NCBI GenBank assembly: GCA_016713085.1 | Contig: JADJPV010000001.1 | Location: forward strand, 1,302,001 to 1,366,000 | Source of the DNA: Chitinophagaceae bacterium | GTDB lineage: Bacteria > Bacteroidota > Bacteroidia > Chitinophagales > Chitinophagaceae | DNA: 64,000 nucleotides | Direction of reading: 5' to 3' | Shown: positions 1-8,374 of the stretch, in pieces | How positions within the stretch are numbered: position 1 is the stretch's first letter | Layout of the letters: every line of letters starts with the position of its first letter | Position numbers and translations under genes: made by a program | The notes under the pieces: generated by a model | What the model was told of the DNA's origin: nothing | The model's input: the letters and a program-made list of their open reading frames with translations, nothing else | Database searches by the model: none

Positions 1-84
1 AATTTCCCTGCTATTTTACTTTTTTTCTCAGCACAGTCTCCTGAAAGGGACTGTGCGTATTTAGGATGTAAAAAGATATTTGAT

Positions 85-465
85 TTATCCCGCAGCTTTT
101 GTATTCTTCTTCAACCATTCCACAATCTCTTCATATCGTTTTGCACCGGTAGAAATACCTATTACAAACTGATAAAGCTCGTCATCAGCAGCTGAGATTT
201 TAAACCCTTCCAAACGTAAAACAGTTTCCATTAAAACATACCCGGTTCTTTTATTGCCATCAACAAAAGGATGATTCATAATAATGCTTTCGCCGATAGC
301 AGCCGCCTTTTCAAAAGAGGAAGGATATAAATCATCCCCGCCAAAGCTTTGGTAAGGGCGGGCAATTGCAGATTCAAGTCCATTCATATCCCTTACTCCA
401 TTGGCTCCGCCATGAAGCAGTACCACCTGGTTATGTATCAGTAAAACTTCTTCTTTTGTAATCAT
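85..465 (-). CDS. doc: Doc/Fic-family toxin (death-on-curing type)
   Basis: Toxin half of a type II toxin-antitoxin pair. The 126-residue product carries the Doc/Fic core motif HPFVDGNKR at residues 65-73, followed by TGYVL. Doc proteins of phage P1 type phosphorylate EF-Tu, while other Fic proteins AMPylate; the chemistry here is not decided by sequence alone. I chose the ATG at 465 because it lies one base after the antitoxin stop (467-469), giving a tightly coupled operon. An upstream in-frame ATG at 498 would overlap the antitoxin gene by 32 bases and adds an unconserved extension. Length and motif agree with the DOC family; the identity is firm, the target is inferred. Confidence 0.88.
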   Translation of the reverse strand: MITKEEVLLIHNQVVLLHGGANGVRDMNGLESAIARPYQSFGGDDLYPSSFEKAAAIGESIIMNHPFVDGNKRTGYVLMETVLRLEGFKISAADDELYQFVIGISTGAKRYEEIVEWLKKNTKAAG

Positions 466-466
466 A

Positions 467-655
467 TTACTGAGCCAGTTTTTCCAGCACTTTTTCACGC
501 TCCTTTATAATTTCCATGGCATGCGCCATTACAGAAATCTTTGCATCAGAATCACTGTTTATCTGCTCAATAAAATCATTTACCAGCTTTAGTTTTTTTT
601 CTTCTAAAGAATCCACCTGCTCGTGAATTTTCTTTTTCATTTCAGCTGCACTCAT
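467..655 (-). CDS. Antitoxin of the Doc-type pair
   Basis: A 62-residue, highly charged, mostly helical protein directly upstream of the Doc toxin gene with a one-base gap. Its small size, its position before the toxin and its high Lys/Glu content fit an antitoxin. It has no recognisable ribbon-helix-helix or AbrB-like motif, so the antitoxin family cannot be named. It probably neutralises Doc by direct binding, which is an inference from gene order. Confidence 0.7.
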   Translation of the reverse strand: MSAAEMKKKIHEQVDSLEEKKLKLVNDFIEQINSDSDAKISVMAHAMEIIKEREKVLEKLAQ

Positions 656-733
656 ACATTTTAATTTAGTCCTTTAAAATTACAACTTTTAAATGGATAG
701 GCTTACAGGGGGAATCTATTCAACTTTTGTTTA

Positions 734-1684
734 TCAGAACAGTTTTTCAAAACTCAGCTTCGGAGTAATGGTGCAGCCAATACTTTCTTTAAACTGGCAC
801 AAGCCGTAGTTGGGAATACTTGCTTCTGTAGCAATACCGAAATGCAGGTACTTTTTGCCCATCTTCTGATAATATTCCTCAATATGGTACGACAGGAAAT
901 TCATTGGCCGCATGGAAGAAAAACCGGGCAGATCGCCCCACAAAGCTACATACTGAATATCATCAGCTACATCATATACAATCGCTCCTGCCACCGGCAC
1001 ATGATGATGCTTTAACAGGAAAAAATCCATGGGTATAATTTTATTCGTTTGAATAATATCTTCAAACGTCATATACATCGGCCGGTCTTTCAACAAATGG
1101 TTTTCTTTGATGATTTCATACGTCAGCTGCTTCCCTTCTTCATCATCATTGCAAAGGCATACAGAAAAATCATTTTGCTGACTGACACGCAAATTCTGTC
1201 TTGCCGTTTTCCACATCCGGTCAATATATGGTTGCTCATCCTGCAGTTCTATATAAAAATCAATATCAAGATTAAACACCCGGTAAGAACGGCGGTAAAG
1301 TACATTAATGAGTTTGGTAAGAAGTGTACGGTTATAAATTAATGGTGGCAGTACCATGCGGATTCCTTTCAATCCTTTTTCAGCGGCAAACTGTTCCAGT
1401 AAAATAAGTGCCTGTTCAATAGCACTGATCTGAACATCTGCTTTCAAAAATGAAAGTCCTCCAAAAGGTGCAGAAAAAGGAGATAAGAGCATTCCCTTTC
1501 TTACTCCGGCAATTATACCAAGCCGGTATTTCGAATCTTTGTAAAGCAGTGAAAAAACAGCATCGCATTTATGCTGATTGATGGATGCAAATTCTGCAGA
1601 ATTAAATGCATGGTAGGGTTCATGAAAAATCTGTTCGTAATCTTTAAACCCGACCTCGACCAATGAATGAATGGCTACGGACAT
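734..1684 (-). CDS. GNAT/FemAB-like acyltransferase family protein
   Basis: A 316-residue soluble protein resembling the FemAB-like/GNAT acyltransferases common in Bacteroidota. Its middle has the pattern MWKTARQNLR followed by a helix and a C-terminal acyltransferase-like half (FFLLKHHHVPVAGAIVYD, then a conserved YLHFGIATE stretch). Such proteins transfer aminoacyl or acyl groups to cell-envelope or small-molecule acceptors. No substrate can be assigned. It is monocistronic between the toxin-antitoxin pair and metF. The fold call is moderately sure and the activity unknown. Confidence 0.6.
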   Translation of the reverse strand: MSVAIHSLVEVGFKDYEQIFHEPYHAFNSAEFASINQHKCDAVFSLLYKDSKYRLGIIAGVRKGMLLSPFSAPFGGLSFLKADVQISAIEQALILLEQFAAEKGLKGIRMVLPPLIYNRTLLTKLINVLYRRSYRVFNLDIDFYIELQDEQPYIDRMWKTARQNLRVSQQNDFSVCLCNDDEEGKQLTYEIIKENHLLKDRPMYMTFEDIIQTNKIIPMDFFLLKHHHVPVAGAIVYDVADDIQYVALWGDLPGFSSMRPMNFLSYHIEEYYQKMGKKYLHFGIATEASIPNYGLCQFKESIGCTITPKLSFEKLF

Positions 1685-1937
1685 AATAGAAACAGTTCAT
1701 TTACTTACTAAAAGATTGTACCAGTATACAATTGTATGCTGCCGAATTGGTTGGAGATTGACGAACGCAGATGCTGGTTTCAGGTATAGGAGAATGGATA
1801 ATCATTGTATCATAAACTATCCGGATATAAAGGTAACAGATAACAGTCAACTATTATAACCTGAAATGTGCTTCTCAAATATTTCTATTACTAAGCGAAC
1901 AAAAACATGACCAAGATCAGGATAAATCAAAAAAAAA

Positions 1938-1957
1938 CTCCCGGGAAATGCCGGGAG
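1938..1957 (-). terminator. Terminator of metF
   Basis: Inverted repeat CTCCCGG/CCGGGAG with a 6-base loop. The poly-A tract at 1929-1937 becomes a U tract on the minus strand, 25 bases after the metF stop. Confidence 0.85.
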
Positions 1958-1982
1958 CTTTATAAAAGTTATTGCGAAGTAA

Positions 1983-2936
1983 TCAAATTACATTCTTCAC
2001 CACATTATAAATCACTTTCGGGCTGCCGAGTGTATAATAATGCAGAACGGGAACGCCAAACTCTTTCAGTTCTTTAGATTGCTGAATCAACCAGTCGGTT
2101 CCAATTTTTTTACAATCTTCATCCGTTTTGGCTTTCGTTATTTCATTACTCAGTTCAGTTGGAATATCCACATGAAAGGTTCTTGGAATAACAGTCAATT
2201 GTTTTTTAGTAGTCAATGGTTTCAACCCCGGAATGATGGGAACTTCAATGCCCATTTCACGGCAGGTTTTTACAAAAGCAAAAAACTTGCTGTTGTCGAA
2301 AAACATCTGTGTCATAATATATTCTGCACCTGCATCAACTTTATCTTTCAACCGTTGCATTTCAATTTCCATATTCGGACTTTCAAAATGCTTTTCGGGG
2401 TAGCCAGCCACACCTGCACAAAAATCAGTACGGAAACCATCACGGATATCTTCTTCAAGATAAATGCCATGATTGAGATTGATGGTTTGCTTCAGCAGAT
2501 CAATGGCATATTTATGGCCATCGTTATGCGGTTCAAAAGAAGTTTCATTTTTGGGGGCGTCGCCACGTAAGATCAGCACATTCTGTACGCCGATGAAGTT
2601 GAGATCAATCAATGCATCTTCCGTTTCCCTTTTGGAAAACCCACCACAAATGAGGTGTGGTACAGCATCGATATTATAATGATTCTGTAATGCAGCACAA
2701 ATACCAACCGTTCCTGGTCTTTTTCTTATTTCCACTTTTTCAAACGTACCATCCAGTTTCTTTTTAAACACCTGCTCGGCACGGTGATAGGTAACATTGA
2801 TAAATGATGGTTTGAATTCCATCAAAGGATCGAGATGATCAAAAATGGAATTAATTGTCTTTCCTTTTAAGGGAGGAAGAATTTCGAATGATACAAGGGT
2901 ATCTTTTGCCTGTGCGATAAGTTCAGTAACCTTCAT
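1983..2936 (-). CDS. metF: 5,10-methylenetetrahydrofolate reductase
   Basis: Flavin enzyme that reduces 5,10-methylene-THF to 5-methyl-THF, the methyl donor for methionine synthesis. The 317-residue length and full-length similarity match bacterial MetF: an N-terminal SFEILPP segment with the family Glu, the conserved RGDAP motif near residue 123, and the IMTQMFFD substrate-site segment near residue 215. It is transcribed alone, with its own terminator. A Bacteroidota-type -7 element (TATGTTTG on the minus strand) lies about 18 bases before the start. No SAM riboswitch is visible in the short leader. Confidence 0.95.
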   Translation of the reverse strand: MKVTELIAQAKDTLVSFEILPPLKGKTINSIFDHLDPLMEFKPSFINVTYHRAEQVFKKKLDGTFEKVEIRKRPGTVGICAALQNHYNIDAVPHLICGGFSKRETEDALIDLNFIGVQNVLILRGDAPKNETSFEPHNDGHKYAIDLLKQTINLNHGIYLEEDIRDGFRTDFCAGVAGYPEKHFESPNMEIEMQRLKDKVDAGAEYIMTQMFFDNSKFFAFVKTCREMGIEVPIIPGLKPLTTKKQLTVIPRTFHVDIPTELSNEITKAKTDEDCKKIGTDWLIQQSKELKEFGVPVLHYYTLGSPKVIYNVVKNVI

Positions 2937-2953
2937 GAATTGCTATATTCCTG

Positions 2954-2961
2954 CAAACATA
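2954..2961 (-). promoter_or_regulatory. -7 element of the metF promoter
   Basis: On the minus strand this reads TATGTTTG, an exact TAnnTTTG match, 18 bases before the metF start. No good -33 TTG is visible at normal spacing, so it is only moderately supported. Confidence 0.45.
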
Positions 2962-3195
2962 CTACTTCGCCCTTACTCAGATAAATTACAGTTCATTTAA
3001 ATAGTGTTCTGTTTACCTGTAATGAGTCTTTTGATTCCCGGCTTCGCAGTACGCAGTATAACGGCAGTTGCTTTTAATCAAACAATGTTTATGAACGACT
3101 GTTCTTATCAGAGATGGGTTTTCACATTTCAAAAGGGATTCTTATCGCTCAGTTCTGCTGAAAACAGGTATTTTCGCAATCATAACTTTTTTGTT

Positions 3196-3981
3196 TTGAG
3201 TTTAACCATTCATACCTCCGAGCTCGTAAAGCGTTACCGCAACCGCACCGTTGCCAATAAAGTAAGCATTGAAGTAAAGCAGGGTGAAATTGTTGGCTTG
3301 CTCGGGCCAAATGGTGCCGGTAAAACAACAACTTTTTACATGGTGGTAGGATTTATTAAGCCCGATGAAGGTGAGGTTTTTCTCAATGATCTGAATATTA
3401 CCCGTTACCCCATGTACAAACGGGCCCAGATGGGGATTGGTTACCTGCCGCAGGAAGCCAGTGTGTTCCGTAAATTAACGGTGGAAGAAAATATTGCTGC
3501 CGTACTTGAAATGACCAAGCTCAGCAAACAGGAACAGCATGATAAGCTGGAAGAATTACTCACTGAATTCCGTTTGCACCATGTTCGTAAGAATAATGGC
3601 GACAGCTTAAGTGGAGGCGAACGCAGAAGAACAGAAATTGCCCGGGCATTGGCTGTTGATCCTAAATTTATTTTGCTGGATGAACCTTTTGCCGGTGTTG
3701 ATCCGATTGCAGTAGAAGATATCCAGGCAATTGTTGCCAAACTCAAATACAGGAATATCGGCATTTTAATTACTGATCACAATGTAACAGAAACGCTTTC
3801 TATCTGCGACAGGGCTTACCTGCTCATTGAAGGAAAGATCTTTAAGCACGGCACCGCCGAAGAACTGTCGGATGATGACCAGGTTCGCAGGCTTTACCTT
3901 GGCCGCAACTTTGAATTAAAACGTAAGGATTATCTGCATGAAGAAGCAAATAAGCCGATGCCTGAACAACCAACCCAGTAG
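3196..3981 (+). CDS. lptB: LPS export ABC transporter ATP-binding protein
   Basis: ATPase of the LptB2FG complex, which extracts lipopolysaccharide from the inner membrane for transport to the outer membrane. From the chosen start the protein is 261 residues. It has a Walker A GPNGAGKTT at residues 37-45, the signature LSGGERRR, Walker B FILLDEPFAGVDP and the H-loop ITDHN, all typical of LptB. The start is a TTG giving LSLTIHTSELVKRY, because the 64 residues upstream, though open, show no ABC-domain homology and would make the protein far longer than the usual 240-260. The next ATG upstream (3091) is possible but less likely. Confidence 0.9.
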   Translation: MSLTIHTSELVKRYRNRTVANKVSIEVKQGEIVGLLGPNGAGKTTTFYMVVGFIKPDEGEVFLNDLNITRYPMYKRAQMGIGYLPQEASVFRKLTVEENIAAVLEMTKLSKQEQHDKLEELLTEFRLHHVRKNNGDSLSGGERRRTEIARALAVDPKFILLDEPFAGVDPIAVEDIQAIVAKLKYRNIGILITDHNVTETLSICDRAYLLIEGKIFKHGTAEELSDDDQVRRLYLGRNFELKRKDYLHEEANKPMPEQPTQ

Positions 3982-4028
3982 TTAGATCACTAAATCTCCC
4001 TTAAGTTTTTTATCTTGCCATTATCAGC

Positions 4029-5542
4029 ATGAAACTGTTAAGCCCTGCCATATCACGACTTGCCCGACTGCGCATGTGGCGCATCGAAAGCTGGATGAAT
4101 AATCCGGTTGCAGCCCAGCGTGAAGTATTACAGGACCTGGTTACAACTGCACAATACACCCAATTCGGCCATCAGTATAGTTTTGAAAAACTATTCAACA
4201 TCAGGGATTTTAAAAGTACAGTGCCTGTACGTGAGTACGACGACTTTAAACCATATATCGAACGAATGATGCTGGGTGAAGAAAATATTCTCTGGCCAAC
4301 ACCGGTAAAATGGTTTGCTAAAAGCAGTGGCACCACCAGCGACAGAAGCAAATTTATTCCCGTTAGTGAAGAGAGTTTAAAAGATGGTCATTACAAAGCA
4401 AGCAAAGATGTATTAACCCTTTACTATAATAATTTTCCTGCATCCGATCTGTTAACAGGCAAAGGTTTGGTGATTGGCGGCAGTCATACAGTGAATCAGC
4501 TGAATGATGAAATACAGTTTGGCGATTTAAGTGCTGTATTGATGCAGAACGCACCATTCTGGAGTAACTGGATCCGCACACCTGATCTCAGTATTGCATT
4601 ACTCGATGAATGGGAAAACAAAATTGAGAAACTGGCAGAGAGTACCATTAAAGAAAATGTGACCTCTATCTCAGGAGTTCCTACATGGAGCTTGGTTTTG
4701 TTTCGCCGCATCCTTGAGTTAACAGGAAAGAAAACTATGAGTGAAGTATGGCCGCAGATGGAGTTGTACTTACATGGCGGAGTTTCCTTTGTGCCATACC
4801 GTGAGCAGTTTGAACAGATCATTGGTAAATCCATTAACTACCTGGAAATGTACAATGCAAGTGAAGGTTTCTTTGCTGCACAGGATAAACCCGGAGAAGA
4901 TGGGATGCTGCTGTTTGCTGATCATGGAATTTTTATGAATTCATGCCAACAGAAGAATATGGGAAACCATTTCCCGTAACAATTGGTTTGAATAAAGTGG
5001 TGACGGGTAAAAACTATGCAATCATCATCAGCACCAATGGCGGGTTGTGGAGATATATTGTTGGAGATACCATTCAGTTTACTTCACTTGAGCCTTACCG
5101 TGTTAAAGTAAGCGGACGGTTAAAACATTTCATCAATGCATTTGGAGAAGAGTTGATTGTTGATAATACAGATAAAGCAATTGCACAGGCGTGCGAGCAA
5201 ACCGGTGCAGTAGTAAATGAATATACTGCGGCTCCCATTTATTTCAGTCACAGTGATAATGGTGCACACGAATGGCTCATTGAATTTGAAAAAGACCCTG
5301 CTAATTTAAACGACTTTGTATATGAGCTTGATACGGCGTTAAAAAATTTCAACAGCGACTATGAAGCTAAGCGACATAGAAATATTGCCCTGCGTTTGCC
5401 CTTTGTTCATCCCGTTCCAAAAGGAACTTTTCACGAATGGATGCGGAGCAAAGGTAAGTTAGGCGGCCAGCATAAAGTTCCCCGCCTGAGTAATGACAGA
5501 GATTATGTAGAAGAAATTTTACGCTTTAAACAGATGCAGTAA
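4029..5542 (+). CDS. GH3 auxin-responsive promoter family protein (frameshifted)
   Basis: Acyl-adenylating enzyme of the ANL-like GH3 family. Plant members conjugate amino acids to hormones; bacterial substrates are largely unknown. The gene reads as two overlapping frames that meet at a run of five T (4930-4934). Restoring a sixth T gives a continuous 504-residue protein, the usual GH3 length, reading GIFYEFMPTEEYGKPFPV across the junction. The N-terminal half holds the nucleotide-binding KSSGTTSDRSKFIPVS segment, and the C-terminal half has the GGLWRYIVGDT and FGEELIV motifs. The lesion is probably a sequencing or assembly indel, not a real break. It lies downstream of lptB with a 47-base gap. 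Confidence 0.85.
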
Positions 5543-5663
5543 GCAAACCTGCTGATTTCAATTCTTCGTCATTCCATTTACATAACCGGAAATAACTGAA
5601 TCTCCGCCGTTGTCAGTAGCGGAATAAAACCTTTACTTTGCAGCATTACAAAATCATATTTCA

Positions 5664-6419
5664 ATGAAACTATTAGAAGGAAAAGTTGCCATTGTTACCG
5701 GTGCAGCCCGTGGAATTGGCGAAGCCGTTGCCATTAAATTTGCTGAACATGGCGCTCATATTGCTTTTACTTATGTTAGCGACAGCAGCGCTGAACGTGC
5801 AAAAACATTAGAAACTAAACTTCAGGGCATGGGTGTAAAAGCAAAAGCTTATCAAAGTAATGCAGGTGATTTTGCTGCCTGTGAAGCCTTTGTAACCGAT
5901 GTGCTGAAAGAATTTGGCACTGTTGATATCTGTGTAAATAATGCAGGTATTTCAAAAGATAATTTACTGTTGCGTATGACGCCTGATCAGTTTGAAGAAG
6001 TGATCAAGGTAAATCTCAACAGTGTATTTTATATGACCAAACAGATCATTAAACCTATGATGAAAGCAAGAAGCGGCTCTATCATTAACATGAGTTCTGT
6101 TATTGGTGAAATGGGCAATGCCGGTCAAAGCAGTTATGCAGCCAGCAAAGCAGGCGTTATTGGTTTCACTAAGTCTGTTGCAAAAGAACTGGGCAGCAGA
6201 AATATCCGTTGCAATGCCATTGCTCCCGGTTTTGTAGAAACAGACATGACTTCCTATTTAAAAGAGGGAGAAGCTGCAGAAAAATACAAAGCCGGTATTC
6301 CACTGGCAAGATTTGCAAGTGGGGAAGATATTGCCAATGTAGCCCTGTTCCTTGCCTGCGATCTCAGCAGCTATGTAACCGGCCAAACCCTAAGTGTTTG
6401 TGGTGGATTGAATATTTAA
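5664..6419 (+). CDS. fabG: 3-oxoacyl-[acyl-carrier-protein] reductase
   Basis: NADPH-dependent ketoreductase of fatty-acid elongation (type II FAS). At 251 residues it is a classical short-chain dehydrogenase: cofactor motif TGAARGIGE at residues 12-20, the NNAG motif at 92-95, and the catalytic Ser144/145-Tyr158-Lys162 set. The C-terminal CGGLNI end fits FabG. It is monocistronic with a strong terminator shared with the convergent dabB. A housekeeping FabG and a specialised paralogue cannot be told apart without the rest of the genome, as no fab genes flank it. Confidence 0.88.
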   Translation: MKLLEGKVAIVTGAARGIGEAVAIKFAEHGAHIAFTYVSDSSAERAKTLETKLQGMGVKAKAYQSNAGDFAACEAFVTDVLKEFGTVDICVNNAGISKDNLLLRMTPDQFEEVIKVNLNSVFYMTKQIIKPMMKARSGSIINMSSVIGEMGNAGQSSYAASKAGVIGFTKSVAKELGSRNIRCNAIAPGFVETDMTSYLKEGEAAEKYKAGIPLARFASGEDIANVALFLACDLSSYVTGQTLSVCGGLNI

Positions 6420-6441
6420 TTAAATAAACATTATAAAGAAA

Positions 6442-6470
6442 AAGGGTTGTCTTAAACTAAGACAACCCTT
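6442..6470. terminator. Bidirectional terminator between fabG and dabB
   Basis: Perfect 13-bp inverted repeat (AAGGGTTGTCTTA and its complement) with a 3-base loop and a T-rich 3' side, between two convergent genes. Confidence 0.9.
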
Positions 6471-6486
6471 TTTCTTTTTATACCAC

Positions 6487-8341
6487 TTATGAACTTCTGA
6501 ATGCCACCGGGTGGTTTAATTTTTTATGCGGACCCAAAAAGATTCTTAGTAAAATTCGGAATGCCGACAGTTCAATAAAAACAAAACAGAGTGCCATCAA
6601 AATAATCAAAATAATCTGATCGCTGTGAACATAGGTAAACAATACATCTATCCCTATAAAAGCTGCTGTTAAAGGAAAACCAAGCATACCCATAGCTGAC
6701 AGTAAAAACAAAAACCCTGTAGTTTCCTGTTCATATACATAGCCATGAAACTGGTTGAGCGAAATATCATTATCAATTGTTTTATTTTTGTAAACAATCA
6801 TAGCCCAGTAAAAAAGCAATGAATATTCCACTTACATAAAAAACAATTTCGATCAGGCTGATATGTGTTGCATTAATTAATACTGCTGTTATAATAAACA
6901 AATGTGCAGTAAACAGGTAAATCCATGCTTTTAATGCTGATTGCCGGTAAGCAAACGCAAAAAGAATAACCGCCAAAGCAACACTCATTAAAATAATTGG
7001 CAAAGCTCCTCCTAAAGATGGAATGATATCCTGGTTGATATATCCGAGAACTAAAAGGGAAACACCTGAAACGGCAAGAATGCTGATAAAGATATTTGAT
7101 TGTAAAAACTGTAATTGCTTTCCAATCCATTTAAAAGGACTCCATAAATACTTATACATCATCGTATCCAGGTTCCATTCTTTTATACTCAGCATATAGA
7201 AGGATGCTTTCAGTTTAGATACCGCTTTTTGCTTTGGAAGTACATAATGGAAATACTGATGATGTACCAGGTAGTTTAATACAGAAGGTGAAACCAGCAA
7301 TTGATAGGTTCTTAAAAAAGCATTGCCGGCAAAGTGAAGCAGTACCAGCCAGTGAAAACCTAATGCCACTTCAATAAACATCAATCCAATTTGTGCAGCT
7401 GATGAATAGGCGATCTGTGTTTTAACGGTTGGCTGCACTCTTGCAATCATTGTTGCAACGATAGCTGTTAATGCTCCAAAAACAATGATTGCAATTTTCG
7501 CCCAAAACATATCTTCCCAAAAAGGATGTGTACGCAGCAGTAAAAAAACACCGATATGTACACTTAGCGAACCGTAAAATATTGCTGATGAAGCGGTTGG
7601 TCCTTCCATTGCTCTTGGCAGCCAGGTGGTAAATGGAAACTGTGCCGATTTAATAACTGCCGGCAGAATAATCATACAAACAATAAAGATTGCCATACCG
7701 GTTTGTCCCGATGTTACAGCCATTTCTTTTGCTTCGCCTAATTGAAAGAAGGTGATATTCTGATGTGTAAGATGATGCATCATCCACATGGCAAGCATGA
7801 GTGCCACATCACTGATACGGTAATTTGAAACTGCTTTAAATGCATTTTTCACCGGTAAATAACGGTTACGGTAAAAAGCTATCAGAATAAAAGAACAGAT
7901 GCCTTTTATTTCCCAGCCGATAAACAGTGTTTCAAAATTTCCAGCGAGAATGATAAAATTATAAGCCGTTGCAAATAACAGGATGGTGTTGAAGAAGCGT
8001 TTGTAACCCTGATCACGGTGCATATAATATTTACTGAAAGTTGCTACCAGGAAAAACAACAGTGAGCCAACAATGCTGAACACGGCAGTTACCTCATCGT
8101 AAAACAAATGAATGGCAAACACAAAATGTTCTGTTTCGTAAAGAGTAGCCAGTTGATAGCTGACCGGTTCAAAACCTTTCAGCATCCACCATGCAGCAAA
8201 TGATACAGAGATTGCTATGTTGAACACTTTTGCAAAACGTACAATCCTGCCAATGGCTTTTTCACTTTTGTTTTGCCACAGGAGTGTGGCAAAAAAGCCC
8301 AGCATGGGGATGGCGATAAATAAAACAAGTAATTGATCCAT
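6487..8341 (-). CDS. dabB: DabB: proton-conducting NuoL-like subunit of an inorganic carbon pump (frameshifted)
   Basis: Polytopic membrane protein of the NuoL/MrpA-like proton-channel family. As the partner of DabA it is thought to supply cation flux that drives one-way CO2-to-bicarbonate conversion in the cytoplasm. About 14 hydrophobic segments are visible, with the proton-translocating core near FPFTTWLPRAMEGPTASSAIFY. The reading frame breaks at a 5-base homopolymer (forward T run 6785-6789). Removing one base joins GYDCLQ to NKTIDNDISLNQFHGY and gives 617 residues with further membrane helices. Immediate linkage to dabA (33-base gap) separates it from true complex I NuoL, since no other nuo genes are near. 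Confidence 0.85.
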
Positions 8342-8374
8342 TCTGTAATAATCAGCCGAAACTGTTTTAGAAAA

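Noticed and set aside
31..56. Hairpin GCACAGTC/GACTGTGC as a terminator of the Doc gene
   Set aside because: There is no T tract on the correct side for the minus strand; it may belong to a gene outside the window.
3004..3195. N-terminal extension of LptB
   Set aside because: Open frame but no ABC-domain homology; it overlaps the promoter region and would make the protein abnormally long.
6487..8341. Complex I subunit NuoL
   Set aside because: No other nuo genes nearby and direct linkage to dabA; DabB fits better.
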